Shown here piece by piece: positions 46,301-60,508 of a stretch of DNA of 64,000 nt. The translations under genes and the position numbers were made by a program. Every line of letters begins with the position of its first letter. Within the stretch, counting starts at the first letter, position 1. This DNA comes from Epiperipatus broadwayi (Eukaryota > Onychophora > Udeonychophora > Euonychophora > Peripatidae): assembly GCA_028023455.1 (NCBI GenBank), contig JAQFVV010006199.1, positions 808,001-872,000 on the forward strand. Direction: 5' to 3'. The notes under the pieces are model-generated. The model saw nothing but the letters and a program-made list of their open reading frames with translations, did no database searches and was not told the DNA's origin.

Positions 46301-47849
46301 TATAATATTCCCCATTTTATTTTATATCGCCATTGTACGCTTCTACCCGTAGCTTCGAGTGAGGATATTTGTGAGCATGGTCTGATTCCATCTCACGCGC
46401 CAATCTTACACTGGATAAGAATTATCTCATCGAAAACGTAAATAAGGGTTTGGGTATATATATATACCTCTATTTATGGTAGCGCATCCGTACCAGCTCA
46501 ATCTCAGGGTTTGGGGACTATAGTCTAACTAGAGAACAAAGCCAAACACTACCCAACTAAGTCTTATGTGTCTATCTATTCTGTCCGATAATTTATCCGT
46601 TATAAATCTAATAACCCAACCCGAATGTTATCATACAATTCACTCTATTTATTACCATACTTAATACCGATAAAATCTCATTTATCCACGCATATAAATA
46701 TATCAATATTCAAGCGCACCGCCCATTTACCCTGATACACATATATATAATTCATATACGCATCAAAATAGTGCAATTATACATCAGAGCTGTTTATTTA
46801 AAGTTGTTATTTTATTTAATTTAAAAGAGATTTATTATAGCAATTAATATTGAGGTAACACTAGTTTCTTTACCAAGACGCATTCATTGAACATATATTT
46901 AGCGTAAACGTCAATTACCTTAAGTACCGTCGACCGTTCACACGGTCAAAGACAAGTCCGCATTTATAGTTCTCCACGAATACTGGTCTGGTTGATATAT
47001 CGGATGGCAAGGATTTCCAATATGGTATATTGAATAGCTTATTCTGGAGGTGGAGTAGATGATTCACTCACTTTATGAAAGGGTCCCATTTCATAGATCT
47101 TTCATCGCCATTACACTTGATGAACAAGAACTCTTTTGTATAGCGAAATTCGTAGGTCCACTTCAGATGGGTTCCATGACAACTTTCCACTGGATCGGTT
47201 AACGAAACTAGCGCTATTGAATTACCCCGACATTTAATAAACTTCTTAAGAAAATTTTATACGTCCACACACTCCGTAGTCCAAGTCGCGTTTTTTTTTC
47301 TTTTTTTTTTTCCACTCTCGAGCCCACAAAAAGTTCTTTTGTTTTCACTCTTTAACTTTGTAAAATTTTCTTCCAATATCCCTACGCCACTGTCCCATTC
47401 TATTGTTTTCCAAAGATACCCACCTGACCTGTTTTCGGACTTCTTGACGCCAGTTATTACTAAACCGCCTACAGCAACTGATTTATTTCTATTTCTATCT
47501 TCATATGTTCAAAAGATTAATTAGCAAAAGAAAACACGTGTTACCGACAATATTATTAACCAGACTTAAAGAAAAATTTTAATGGATAAAATATATATGA
47601 ATAATCAATTACAACTTATACATCTCCGTATATAATTGCTTGTAACCATCACCGTTAATACATGCACACATTTTCTACTCACATATACAAATATTTTTAT
47701 ATAAGCATACCCACCTAACCTTCACACTCTTTGTAACAGGGTTCGAATGACTATTTACATATATATCTTTTCGTATATAGTCGCTCAACATTAACACTCG
47801 CAATTAGTAATATATTACATACGCTTGTATTCGAACCCCGTTTTTTACA
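46301..47849 (-). repeat. 5' LTR of the gag-only element
   Basis: In minus orientation it starts TGTAAAAAACGGGGTTCGAA at 47849 and ends by the primer-binding site. The copy matches 43140-44705. The outer flank is a TA repeat. Small minus and plus frames repeated in both LTRs (44192-44380, 47339-47524) are chance. Confidence 0.85.
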
Positions 47850-50800
47850 ATATATATATATGTAGATAGTTAAAAAATAAGTAAATAATGGTGCAGACTG
47901 AAAGTATATTGAATATTAGTGTATTTACTTTTGAAAAATTAATCATTTTATGTATAAATTATTTTAAATACCTACTGCAAGTCAAAGATATCTCCCGATA
48001 TTTCCAGAAAAAAGTAATGAAGGAATATGCAGTAAATTCAAAAGGTTAATCAATTACTGACTTACAAGGAAATTTTTCTCTTGTTTTAATAATATATGGA
48101 TATTGTGCTGGTCAAAATATGCTTATCCATCTAACATGAGCTGGAACTCACAAAATGTACTTCAAACTCAGTCGAGCCCGAGATTTTGGTCAGGGACCAG
48201 CCTGGATTCGAACCCACTCTCCAAGCCCCAGCTCAAACTAATGGACAACATAACAATGATGGCACACGAGAATTAATTCTTAATCCGGCCCGCTAGCAAA
48301 TCGAAGAAAACAATAAGACCATGGACTTAAACATATATATAAGCAACTTAAATACTAGACATTCCAAAGATAAAATCTAATATAATTAGTTAATAGGGGT
48401 TTTACTAATGAAAAGCTATGGGCAATTAGTGAATTGGATTGATTTAATAATGAGACAGAAACTGATATATGATGAATTAAAATATATTTATTGACAATTG
48501 TTGTTGGCAAATGCACGCAGGCATTTTATTTATAAAGTAAAATTACTCTAGGCCATTTAAACAATAATTGATACGTTGGCTATTATTTAATTGCGCCAAT
48601 ATTATTTAATGGAAACAAATACCCTAATATATAACTAATCACTACATTAACTTTTATCAGTTATGCCCTTTCATCATCAGTCCGTGTGGCTATTGTAAGT
48701 GAAACCAAACCAAGTCTGGAGTGAAACTTAATAATACATCTGACTATAATAAATTTTATATATCAACTGTGGGCTTATAAAGCATCCCAGATAGCGGTTT
48801 TCAAGAATGCTTCAGATCAACGCTGAAGACTGCATATTAGGGAGGAAAGAGTTGGCTATAACGATTTTACTAATATGCTAGGCACAAGTAAAATATAATA
48901 ATAAAGTTGCTCTGCGAATGGAAAATAGTTTTAGCATTTTTGTGACAAACAACGGTTTACCTAATAACCGGTGTCATGCTGCTAAAAAGGGGAACCTTTA
49001 TTTGGTTCAGAAGAGGTGGGGGACTTACGTGCTAATCTGGCCCATAGCTCAGACTTCACTACTGCACTACCCATAAAAGAGGAAGATGGGCTGGAGTTAC
49101 CATGGCTCCATCTTATATATATAAAACAGCATAACGAGAAAATATTAATAAGTTTCACATCCGCCAAGCCGAAGGATATTATAAATTAAATATCATATAT
49201 TAAATGAACACCAGTTCATCAGCTTGATCAAAAGAGCCAACTCTTCTGTAGCATGAGAAATACGATATGCTACTGATGGGAATATATATATACAAACTTT
49301 ACTTTATCCCGTTCCATCTCTTTAGTTACTTATAACTACTAAACTTTTAAGGGGGGTGGAAGTATATTTTAATAAGGGACTTACGAATACTTTACTAAAA
49401 AATATACTTATGATTGCACTCCAGGCTAGTTTAATCTTTAGTAATATAATAATTAAAGGTTGAAAAGCCACATTTTATAGTTATATTAATTAATTTACTA
49501 AATAACAAAATATGAATTTGGGTTTCGAAACAGCGCCCCGAAATGACGCTATATAAATAATAATACGGAGATTTTAAATTTATATCTTTAAAAACATATT
49601 CTATAATTAAATGCACGCCGTTTCAAAACATAGGCATAATTAACAATAATTAAAAATAAGCAAAAGAAAAGCAAAATATAACTGCAGTGATTAAATTATA
49701 TAGCAAAGCATTAATTAACACAGAAATTTAGCAAAAGTATTTCATTTATAGAAAGAGTTTACAATATTGAATTAATAAAGAAATTTACAAAAGTATTTCA
49801 TTTTATAGAATTTAAAGATTATTTGGAAAACAATTTAGAAAGAAGTTTTAATAATATGGTTAGCTAACCTGTTTTTGAAGAAATAATGATTGTTTTGAAT
49901 TTCACACAGAGCTCTGCTATTTTAAATAATATTATAACAGTTCTATAGCTGGACTGGATAGATTCGAGCTGGAACAAAGGTGAGTTCTTTGGCGGCTTAT
50001 GGCATGTTCTTATTCAGTTGCGAGACGATTTAAAATGGTGTTGGAATGACGGCAAGTCCCTTTTAGTGGCTTATGACATCTTTTATTTGGTGTAAGCTTG
50101 TTGGTTGTTGCTTCGGCATTTGATGGATTGAACTCAGCGTTCCATCACGGGAACGGCAGCAAAATTTTGCCTGACTTTAGCCAGACATGGTAAAATTAAA
50201 CGATTTATAACTTGTGATATTAACAGCTCTTCAACAGCAAGATGGAGTATATCTTCCCGCTTAAAATAAGCCCTATTTATACATTTCGACTAAACTTTAA
50301 CACCTTTTTGGAATTTCGTTTGCCTCGGGACCAATTGACTTTTAATTAAACAAATAATATAATCCAATTTCTACATCAGATAACGTCTCCGAGGTGTTAC
50401 ATTTAATTTACTTAAAATTTATTAAAATATATAAGTTATATAATTCGATTCAGATTTCACTAATTAAATTCCTTTTTACGTGTTGTAGAATGTTAAAGCC
50501 TAGCCGAAATAACGGTATTCTGATTTAATGATAAAGTCTTTTGTTGCAAACAAAAATCAATCAGTAAACTAGATTTTACTTTTTACCCGGGGTGCAGTCA
50601 CTAAATGATTTCTTGTTTACACAAAATTCTCATTTTTAATTACAAGCTGATGATTTTTATTTTACGGAAATAAATAACTTTTAACATATTTGTTTTTACA
50701 ATATTATTTGTTTATAAAAAAAAAAGCAAATTTAAAGAAAATACTTTAGTTTCAATTATATATGTAAAACATTAAATCAGAAAACCGTTAAATATATTTT

Positions 50801-51700
50801 AAAGAAAATGTTTTACATTATTTTTATTTAAACTTAAATATATATATATATATCATTCCAATGTTTAATTTATCCATCCACATACGAATATAATAGCGAA
50901 TATAATTAAGAATTGACTGAAAATTAATAAAACATTTTATAATAATTTATGAGCATTTCTCCGCTATAATTTTATCAAACCTGTCTAATTATAGCGTGTT
51001 TTCGTATGTAAATGGATGATGCAATTCAAGTGGCCATTATAGCAAAGTTTTCATGCTCGACTTATATATAACATTTTTACATTTAAGACAGGTTCGAAAC
51101 TAGTTCAGACGAGTAGGTCATTAGGTTGATGGTGAAACGGAAAGAGATTGGAAGGTTTACGTTTCAATATGTAGTAACTGATTAATAATTCTATGTTATA
51201 TATGAGCCAGCTGTCCAAAAGAAAAATAAACCTGCTTGAAAACCTTCAACATATATAACTTTTTTCAATTAAGATTTTAGCCCACAGATATGTTATGACA
51301 GCCTTTCAGTAACTTTTCAGATATATGAAGTTTGTGTATTGAAAATAACAGCTTTGACTTCATTCTGAATACTTTGGAATGAAGTAATTAATTATTATTT
51401 ATTATACATTTATTCTTCATGTGATATTAGTTTATATGTAGATATAGCCAAAATTTTACCTTTACATTTTGTTTTATGATGCATAATAATGGAAAAAGTT
51501 TTTCATGTATATCACAAGAAGTGCATTTTGATGTATCAGAGAAAGCGAATTGACTACATTGGCTAAAGTTTTGTTTTATTGGATTGATTATTGGATTGAT
51601 TATAGCATATCAATCCACTTTACAATTTAGTGTAAAAGCTTTTAGATTTCTAAAGCAAAATTAGAATTAAATGTAGAGTGTTACAATTGTGAATAAATCA
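47850..51700. other. Mixed region, mostly unassigned
   Basis: Contains the SINE-like segment at 48105-48290, then about 2.5 kb with more G and C than typical for the window (48900-50400) but no recognisable coding motif. A less AT-rich part at 49000-49110 includes a minus frame without known match. No gene is supported. Confidence 0.45.
48105..48290 (-). repeat. tRNA-related SINE-like segment
   Basis: On the minus strand GGGTTCGAATCC (48204-48215) is a perfect RNA polymerase III B box. A plausible but weak A box region (GTTGTCCATTAGTTTGAG) lies about 40 bp upstream, in tRNA-like spacing. No good cloverleaf can be drawn, and the downstream part (about 100 bp) is unrelated to tRNA, as in SINEs. 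Confidence 0.5.
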
Positions 51701-53420
51701 GCAAAGATAAACAAAGAAAGATTAGATACTGTAAATAAATCACTATGTGATCATGAAGTGAAGAGTATATGGTGCAGCTATTATTTTAAGTTTAAAATAA
51801 ATATGCTTTTATAATTACAACAGTAAATTATGTTATTGAAGGAAAAATAAATAATTTATTTGCATGAAGAAATTGAAAATGAACATAAAAATAATTATAT
51901 AATGATAGCAAAAGATGGGGGCACTGCCATCAGCTAAGTAAGTAAATAAGATTAAGAAATGAAAGAAGTAAAAAAGTGATACATTTTTGTAGGAAAAATA
52001 ATGTCAGTAGTTTAATAATCACAAGGGAAATACATGGAAAGCTTCAGGTAATAACAAACATTTTATTTGGATTATATATTGATTTAGAATAAGTGGATTA
52101 AACAGCTTTTGGAAATAGACCACAATTTAGAAGCAGGGGTACTGAAGCTAAATTTTAAAAGTATATATATCATTAAATCAAGATAGAAATGGCCATTAAT
52201 AAATTTTAAAAAATATATTAAATTTTTTTAAAAAAATTTTTAAATAAGAAAATAAATGTAAATAATAGTAAGAGAAATGAAAATACAAATTTGAATAAAA
52301 GCATGGAAATATTTAATAAAAATTTAAAAGAAATTGTAGCATAGCCAGTAACTTATGAGAAGAATAAAATGGCTTTGGATAGTAGTGAAATGATTAATAA
52401 ATAATAGATAGAAGAATGCAAAAAAGTTAATATAGATATAGAAGACTGATAATTAAATTGAACTGTGCAACAAATAATGCTAAAAAGTTTGTGATTGGAA
52501 AAAAGTATATCAAAATAAAAAAATTATGAAGAAAATGTTCAAGTACGATTTAACTTGCAGTACAAAACAAAATAAAAGCATTAAGAATGAAATGGGACAA
52601 TTGAAACAAAGAGTAAGTAATTGGTTGAGATAGGAAAAACTTACATGTTCTGTATAATTGTTTAAAAATTATCAGTTTCTATAGAAGTAGATTAAATATA
52701 AAAGAATAAATTAGATTGTACAGTAATGGAGAATGAAGTTGTAAATGCTGTTGATAAAAATACTGAAATTTTAGTTGCATTTTTGGAAGCGATGAGGAGA
52801 GAAGATAAGTTTACAATTAATTTAATTTATAGCTCAAGAAGACCAATAAATTTTTTTATCAACTATTAAGATTTCTATAAACAAAAGATCTGATACAGTA
52901 AAATAAAAAATTTTAAATGACAAGTTTAATCTTATAAGTAGATAAAGTATTGTAACTTATTCACAGACATTCTTAGAATAGATTGGTCTGATGCCCTAAG
53001 AACAGTTTGGATTTTGAAAGAATAGAAATACTAGTGATGAAATTGGAGTGATGGAAACAAGAGTCTGAACTGCAAGAGATAAATATAAAGAGAAGTTAAT
53101 GTTTTTGTTTTGTTTTTCATTTTAAAAAGTTAATTCATAGAGTAAATTGGATATTTTGAAAAAGACTGTGAAATTACAATAAGGTAATTTCTTTATAAGA
53201 TTTTTGTAAGATTAAATATTATTTTTTAAGAAAATTGCATATGGAATAAGAGTACAAGACAGAGTTATTAATATCTGAATTTTTAATTTTTATTTAAATG
53301 AATTGTTAAATCACTGTTTTTGATTGAGAGTGGATTTAGTATTGGAGATAAGGAAAGATTCATTCAGAGACAATATTTTTTTATGAATCAAGATTTTGAT
53401 TCAAAGCACTGGTTTGTATT
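51701..53420 (+). pseudogene. Heavily decayed LINE, reverse transcriptase remnant
   Basis: Pieces of RT can be read on the plus strand in changing frames: a coding-like run at 52726-52860 (ENEVVNAVDKNTEILVAFLE), then EQFGFRKNRNTSDEIGVMET near 53000-53050, RDKYKEKLMF near 53080, LDILKKTVKL near 53145 and YLNELLNH near 53295. These match, in order, the finger and palm region of non-LTR RT (GFRK..., YL.EL). No catalytic FADD is seen. The 1 kb upstream (51700-52720) is rich in A, K-coding triplets and probably the same element. Clade cannot be told. Confidence 0.45.
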
Positions 53421-56400
53421 TATATAAAAATAATTATGTAAATGTGACATTAGAAATCTGCAGGTGTTTATGTTCTTTAATTTGGAACTTTTTCTATGTA
53501 TGATTGCCACATACAAATTGGTTAGTTATAAGAAAGATATAATTTTTATATTATTGTTGTGTTCCATCTTAATATTGAATTATGCAACCATATTAATAAT
53601 AATTCATTGTAATTCATTTGTTTTTTTAAAGTTATCAATGGCACCTTTATTGTTACTACAATGGAATCCATCCATCAAAATTATTGATCATTCTATTATT
53701 TGCCCAACCCATATACAAGTCACATAAGGACAATCCACATGTGCATTCCATATTCGGCATCACAGAATACCAGCTTTTTCCTTTTACAGCCCATAAGGTC
53801 AGGGAAAAAATAAAGATTACAAACTGACAAAAATAATGAGGCAACAATATTTATTCATGTATACACATCACAAAACATATACTGGTGTGACTTTAATCAC
53901 TTGATTTATAACTTAGTTTAAGATAAATAAACCTTTCCAAATTTTATTAGATTAATTTGACTTTAATTATGCACTGATATACTATACAGTGATGTAATGA
54001 TTCAATATTTTAAAATAATTCCTATTTGATACTTTTATGTTATTTGTTTGAATAGATGCCAATCTACTGCATAGACACCTATCTGCTCTCTACTATCCTT
54101 ATCACTGTTCTAATGCTATCTGATACAAGCTTATAAATTAAGGATGATCTTACTAATCAACTGTTGTGATCAATTATAGGTTGTGATATTAGTATGTAAT
54201 AGGTAATAAAATAATTGTGAAATACAGAATTCGCATCTGAATTACAATAGATATATAAGAATGCATACCTGGAAAGATTATATGCCTACGGTAGGAATTA
54301 AACTTCTACAGTGACTGGCAGTCACATATGCATCATTACACAACATTACGAGTGTAAAATGAATGACATGTGATAAGAATTGATTATCTACTGCACATCA
54401 CTGTTTAAATGAGATAATGATTGTAAAAGATCAGCAGTCACAAATGATATTACAATCATCTAATATTAACACATTACATAAGAATGAGAATCAGATGTAA
54501 CTTATAACCCAATTGACAGATACTAGCTGTACATTCTTATCAATAATAATAATTCAAATACAAGATTAGTTAGCTAAAATGGAAATCTGTTTAATAGAAT
54601 CCCAATCTAGTCTTGTGTATGCAGCACAATTGAAGTCCATTTGTAATTTAATAAATTTACTGCTTTAACTTCTTATTTATCTTTTACATAAAGTGGAAAT
54701 AATAATATAACTAATATGCATTCTTTAATAGCATGGCAAGAGATGGTGATTACAAGCTGATTGCCATTTTAAAAACTAATGTATTACCATTAGTCCTGAC
54801 TAAATTGTAACCTGATATTTAAGTAGAATAAATTACAATCTCTTACCATAGCTACTTATAAACAGATTAATTATATAACTATTCATTAACATATTTCATG
54901 ATAGGAGATGATAATTAACTAAGTATTAGTTTAAAAATTATACCTATTTTTTTAGCTGTATAATTCATGTTGTTTTTAGATATTTGTGGAGTTGATTCTT
55001 TAAAACCATTGCTAAGGTGGATGAAGGTTTAAATAACTATTTCACATTCATTTTGGATGTAGCACTGGACATCAGACTTTCCTCATGTCCAGTGGATTCA
55101 TAGCAGACATTTGTGTCAGATGTTTTTTCATATGCAGACAGATTCTCTTTCAGGACTCAGTGATGGATTTTTGACTTGCCCTCTACCAACTTGACAGAAT
55201 GAAGCAGATAATGACTTCTCTACTTTTGCCTGGTAAACTTTCTGGAACTGGCATGTAAAAATTAATCACAGCCAAAATAATAATACTGGCAGCATCAAGA
55301 TATAATAATAATGAACCCAGAGTAATGACAAAAAGATGAAAGATGATTTTTTTACTAATGTTATCTATAAAATTTGAATCAATCTTTTATCATTTAGTTT
55401 CTTTGATCTATTGGATATAGATAATTCCATTACTTTTGCTGAGAATACCCTATTTGCAAGCTCATCATTTTGAGTAACAGCCTTTTTAATTAAAGTATTT
55501 GAAGTATTTATCTCCTAACTTTTTTTTGTAAAAATAAAGTTAAAAGCATTTATCTCCTAACTTTTATTCTAGCAATCTGTTAAACATATAAGCATTTTAA
55601 TTACTTTTCCTAAAGTGTCATTTCCACCTTTTTTTATTGTTAAAAGAAAAAAAAACACTTTTTTCTTTTAAACTACTTTAAAGTTAAATTTAGAATCAAT
55701 TATCTTTTTAAATTTTAGAAAATATTGTGCATCTAACACAAAATAACTTTATTATTAATTACACTGTATACATTTATCTGTGCATTTATAATAGATACTT
55801 AATTTTTATTTATAAAAATTTATTAGAATTTTTAGACTTAAATTTTGTTCGTAATTTTAACATGCATATGAAGTATATATGTGCGCATATATATATATAG
55901 CTTCATTATATCTATTTTTACATAATTGTGATGTGTTTATCTTATTTATAATGAAGTTAAAATTAGATACTATATTAGTTAATAATTAGATTGTTATTGT
56001 TGTGATATAATTCATTGATTTCCTTATTCTTTATCCTCTTATTTTTTTTATTATAAATGTTTGTGATTTTCATGGATTAGTTTCTATTAATTTTTTTTAT
56101 TTATAATGAAGTTTAAATTTAGATTTTGTCTTAATTAATAAATAATTGGTAACAATAATTCTTTATTGAATTTATAAATGACCATTAATCATTTTATATT
56201 AAGTTAGTAATTATTACATTTTAAATCTCAAATATAGGCTTTAAATTTTATTAAAGATCAAATACAGTATATCTACTACTATTTAAAAATTTGCATGAGA
56301 ACTTTTTTTTTCTGTGACTTCTCTTTCTGCCTACAGTCACAATTTTATATTTCTAGAAATCACTAGTACTGTTACTGCATAGTAAACATATTATTTTAGT

Positions 56401-57095
56401 TACTGAACAAAATATATTAATATTTCCCAATATATATTTTAATTTAATCTGGTCTCTACAGTTAGACTAAACCATCTATTTTTCTAACTACATGCATTGT
56501 TATGTATTTGCTTTATAAATCCCATACTTTTTGTCAATGGTTATTTACAAAAGTAATGCTTATATAAATGCACAAATTATTAATAAATTATTAGTAATAA
56601 TCAAATAAAGAAAAATTAAGAGAAATTTTTTTCAACCTTGAATAATTTTTTTATCATGATCATAACTTTTTTTTATTTTTATTGATAGCAATCATTTGAT
56701 GCATTCACAAAATGACTTTAAAAAGAATTTAATTAATAATTATTATCACATCATACAAATCACATTTCAAAAAATATTACTGCCCCTTTTTTGCAGTCTC
56801 TGTCTAAGGTTGAAAAATTATATTTTAATATTTTATTTTAATAAATAATATTCATTGTTAAATTCAAAAGCTAATAATTAATATAGATCATTTAGATAAT
56901 ATAAACGTGGAGTTTCCTAACAACATTTGTTATTTTGGAATTAAATTCTAAATTTAGTGCACAAATATTACACATATTATTATTTTCCAATTAAATAAAA
57001 TATAATCTAGCAATGATTCATATCCACTGATAAAATAATGCTGATTAATTTAATCTTTATGAGAATAAGTTGAACAGGTGTTATTATTTATTCGA
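53421..57095. other. AT-rich region without recognised genes
   Basis: The plus frame 53464-53727 is hydrophobic because of T-rich codons and has no known match. Segment 55010-55260 is less AT-rich and not simple, but I find no clear exon or repeat motif. A hairpin of A and T runs lies at about 55639-55670. Short direct duplications occur near 55500-55560. Confidence 0.5.
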
Positions 57096-57164
57096 TCATT
57101 TTTTATTTTGTAATACACTTTTTTTATTTTGAAAAATAGTGTATGGGCATTCGAACTCCAAGGG

Positions 57165-59430
57165 GGGGGGGACTTGCTCTAGAAATGAATTTTGTAATGA
57201 ATATGCAAACCAATCTGTGAAACACATACACATATAGAACATGCTGATCCCTGTTTTTGTTAAATATTTTGCAATGCAGCCTTCTAATTTCTTCAGCAAA
57301 AAACCTTTTTTTAAAAAATATTTTGACACCATATCTAATTGTAGTTCTCCAATGTATTCTGTTCTCTTCCATATCTTTCCAGTGGAAACAATATAACACC
57401 CTTCTTTGCAATGTTTTTGAAATAATCTTTATAAGACAGATGGGGTCTATTTCTTTTACAAAAATCATACTGAAGTTCATCATAAAAGAGCTTTTAGAAA
57501 GACTTGCTTTGTTCATTTGTTTTAAATCTCCAATCCAATGAAGATATGATTTTACAATAGTGGACTCTGTAGTATAACATCCAATAAGTTAAAGAATGCA
57601 TTGATTGGGTTTATGATCTCACCATTGTATATTTAAATTTTTTTGCAGCATTCTTAAATGAAATTTTTTAATGATTTTATATTACATTGATAGTATAGGT
57701 CTATATATAGTTAACCTAGTTGCAGTAGTTATTTTTTAGTGATGAAAATACCTTATTTTTTAACTTGTTAAAAGCAGCAGCAGCATATATGAGTGTGTGT
57801 TGTACACCAATATCTAAGTCCTACCAAGGTATTTAAATTGATTAACATTCTCAAGTTGAGAATAATTTAAACTAAAAATTTCTGAGAGTTTTTCTTCCAT
57901 CACAGGCTAATAAAAAATTTCAAAAAACCAGTCTTTAAATCTTGCATTTAAAACATTAAATACATTTTGTAAATCAAGTTTTTTTTGCTTTTAAATCTAT
58001 TCAAATTAAAAATTTCTTCATCAAACCTATATCACATTTTTGATTTCTGTTTCATTAAGCTGCCTATGAGATTACTATCATAAAATTGAAAACAATGTTG
58101 GAGCAAGCACATATGTTTGTTTAACAACATTTTCATTTCAAATACACCCAAGTTTTTACATGTATTAATAACACTTGCTCTTATTCTATCATGTAGAAGC
58201 TGTATAATAAGGATGAATTTTAATGAACAACCATATAATTTCAAACAATGCTATAAACTTCTTTGATTAACTGAATCAAGCACCTTGACCAAATCAATAA
58301 AAGCAATACATAAATCATTTTTGTTTTTGAAACTTTCCTTTTATTTGTTTGGCAATAAAAACCATGTCTATAATGCTTTTTAATTCTGTAATAACCATGT
58401 TGGATCTCTGATAATGACTCATCTTAATTGAAAGCAATCTATTCAACAAAATCCTTGAAAGTACCCTTAGTATCATGGATAATAATCTTCCAAGATAGTT
58501 ATTGAAATATTGTCTATTTGCTTTTTTTTTAAAAGTTGGAATAATAGTTGAATCCTTAAGATCAGTCTGCACAACTACCTGGATCAATATATTCCCAAAA
58601 AATTCCAATATTTTTGAAACTAACATATCACCACAATATTTGAAAACTTTTCCAGATATTTCATCAAGACCAACAGCCTTTTTTGTTTTTAAGATTACAA
58701 AAAACTGTTTGACTTCACAAACTTAATATTTTTGTTCAAATCTAAAGTTGTCATCTCAATTTTTGTATCATTAGTCAAAAGATCAAAATGCTTTGTCTAA
58801 CTGTTCAAAATATTGCCATTATATAAGAGCATGTCATTTCTGGATTTAACGGAATTGTGATACATTTTTCAGATCCATATGTATTTCTCTGTGCATCAAA
58901 AATAGATCTAATGACCAAGATTGATAAATGGTCATATCTTTTTTGCAGTTTTAATCCATCAATCATTTTTTACCTTCAGATCTCTTACATTAATTATGAA
59001 ATTTCACATTTAATTTAGTATTTTACCAAACAAATATATCATGTTTTCTTTTAATCAAATTAGTAATAATAAGAATATTGTCAGAAAACTAGTAATGATT
59101 ATTTTTTTTAGTGAGGCCAATACTGGATTTACTCACATCTATAACATAGTCTATAAGAGATTTATATTCTTCAGTAATATGACAACCCTAGAGATTCAAC
59201 TTAGCAATTTTAGTGTTTAATAGATGTTGGAATTTCCTATGTATAATAGATATTTCTAAAAAACAAACATTAATTTCTTTTGAATATAATTGGAATAAGA
59301 TCTATTTTGTAATGCATCTTTTTAATCTTGAAGCATATTAATCTATGATCCATCCAAGAATCTGAACGTGTAGATACTTATGTAATATAAACATCTCTTG
59401 TATTCTGCCTCTTATTTATAATGTAATCTA
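57165..59430 (-). pseudogene. Decayed LINE, nearly full length, minus strand
   Basis: Read on the minus strand from 59430: endonuclease C-terminus (YTLVDYIINKRQNTRDVYIT, then SWMDH in place of a T/SDH motif, about 59340-59430). The linker follows, with KKAVGLDEISGKVFKYCGD near 58650, then RT: ANRQYFNNYLGRLLSMILRV and LSRILLNRLL (58440-58530). Motif A is FIDLVKVLDSVN near 58264-58300. Thumb part ENVNQFKYLGRT lies near 57850. C-terminal ENRIHWRTTIRYGVKIF follows near 57300-57380. The order equals the LINE group often annotated in invertebrates as craniofacial-development-protein-2-like. Many stops and frameshifts exist, and the FADD motif is not visible. Long dead. Confidence 0.7.
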
Positions 59431-60507
59431 CTAATGTGTATGCATCCATATTTTTTATTACAATTTTTCTGCTTAAAGAAAGTATATTCATTTTAAATTT
59501 ATTCTTAAATTTTACATTTGCACATGCTAGTTTTAAACTTAAAACATGTTTAATATTCTAAACATATTTTACATTAACTCATTTAAAGAACAGCTAGCTG
59601 CAATTTTGGTCATATTTGTTCATTTCATATTGGTTCATAATATTACTTATTTATAAAAAAGTATGAAAATATTTTAAAATTCAAAATTAAAGTTATTATT
59701 AAAATTTCACAAAAAATTTGTTTTACCAGCATTTATGAAAGCATTTCTTGTTAGCCAGTAAAAACAGTGATTTGTCTTCTTAAAAACAAATATTTTCAAA
59801 TGAAATCTAATTGTAATCACAGGTTTTTTCAGCTTAAAATAAATATTTTATAAGTATGTTGCATAAATAAGTTTAAATATGTAAACAAATTACTGAAAAT
59901 TATAATTTTTCTTTAAGAAATAATAAAGCAATAAAGCATACTCTGAAATATCTGGTGCCAAATAATTTACCAATCAATGATGCTATTAGTTTATTTGTAT
60001 TGTAATATAACCAATCCAGGCATTATCAGCTTGCTTTAAGATGCAAGTTTATGTGATACCTGTATGAGGTCTGTAGGATGCTGACATCTTCAGCCATTTT
60101 TTAAACTAATAATCTTGGTTTCAATTTCTACTCAAAAAAATGCTTGTCAGTAAATTAACATTATATATAAGCACAATTTAATGAAGAAAAGCCAGAGCAA
60201 TAGCAATGTCATTGCAATATTTCAAATATCTTAAATTTATCACAAAGTTGTTGACATTTCTCGACTGCATTAAATGATTAAAAAAGTGAGGTATAATTGT
60301 ATTTAATAGTCATTACTAAATTTTTTTAATGGGAATTTTTCAATCTGTTGCACAGAATCTCAATTGTAGTTTTTCTTAATGCATTTAGACAGTCTATTTT
60401 TTCTAAGAAAGTAAATGTTAATTATTAATAATTTGTTTTCAAGTATTGATATTATTTATAAAAATAGAAAAACCATATATGACACATCGCTGCAATATAT
60501 ATATATA
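59431..60507. other. AT-rich spacer
   Basis: No gene seen; ends in a (TA)n tract at about 60495-60508. Confidence 0.6.
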
Positions 60508-60508
60508 T

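Larger units (their letters stand above)
43140..47849 (-). mobile_element. Gag-only LTR retrotransposon, minus strand
   Basis: Two nearly identical direct repeats of about 1.55 kb (43140-44705 and 46301-47849) flank a 1.6-kb interior that reads on the minus strand. From 5' to 3': LTR, primer-binding site TGGTGTCCCAACTAACGG (46282-46299), leader, gag from 45823, polypurine tract at 44706-44716, LTR starting TGTAACAAACGGGG. There is no protease, RT or integrase. It sits in a (TA)n tract. A gag gene without pol suggests that it supplied its own capsid but borrowed reverse transcriptase, as known for other gag-only plant and animal elements. Which tRNA primes is not identified. Confidence 0.85.

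Noticed and set aside
43140-47849. Segmental duplication of a host locus
   Set aside because: Primer-binding site, purine tract, TG start and gag between the two copies identify them as LTRs.
53464-53727. Hydrophobic 87-codon frame that could be a membrane protein
   Set aside because: T-rich sequence gives Leu, Ile and Phe codons by chance. No start context, homology or partner exon.
55010-55260. Possible host exon
   Set aside because: Less AT-rich than its surroundings, but stops in all useful frames, and no recognisable peptide or clear splice-site pair.
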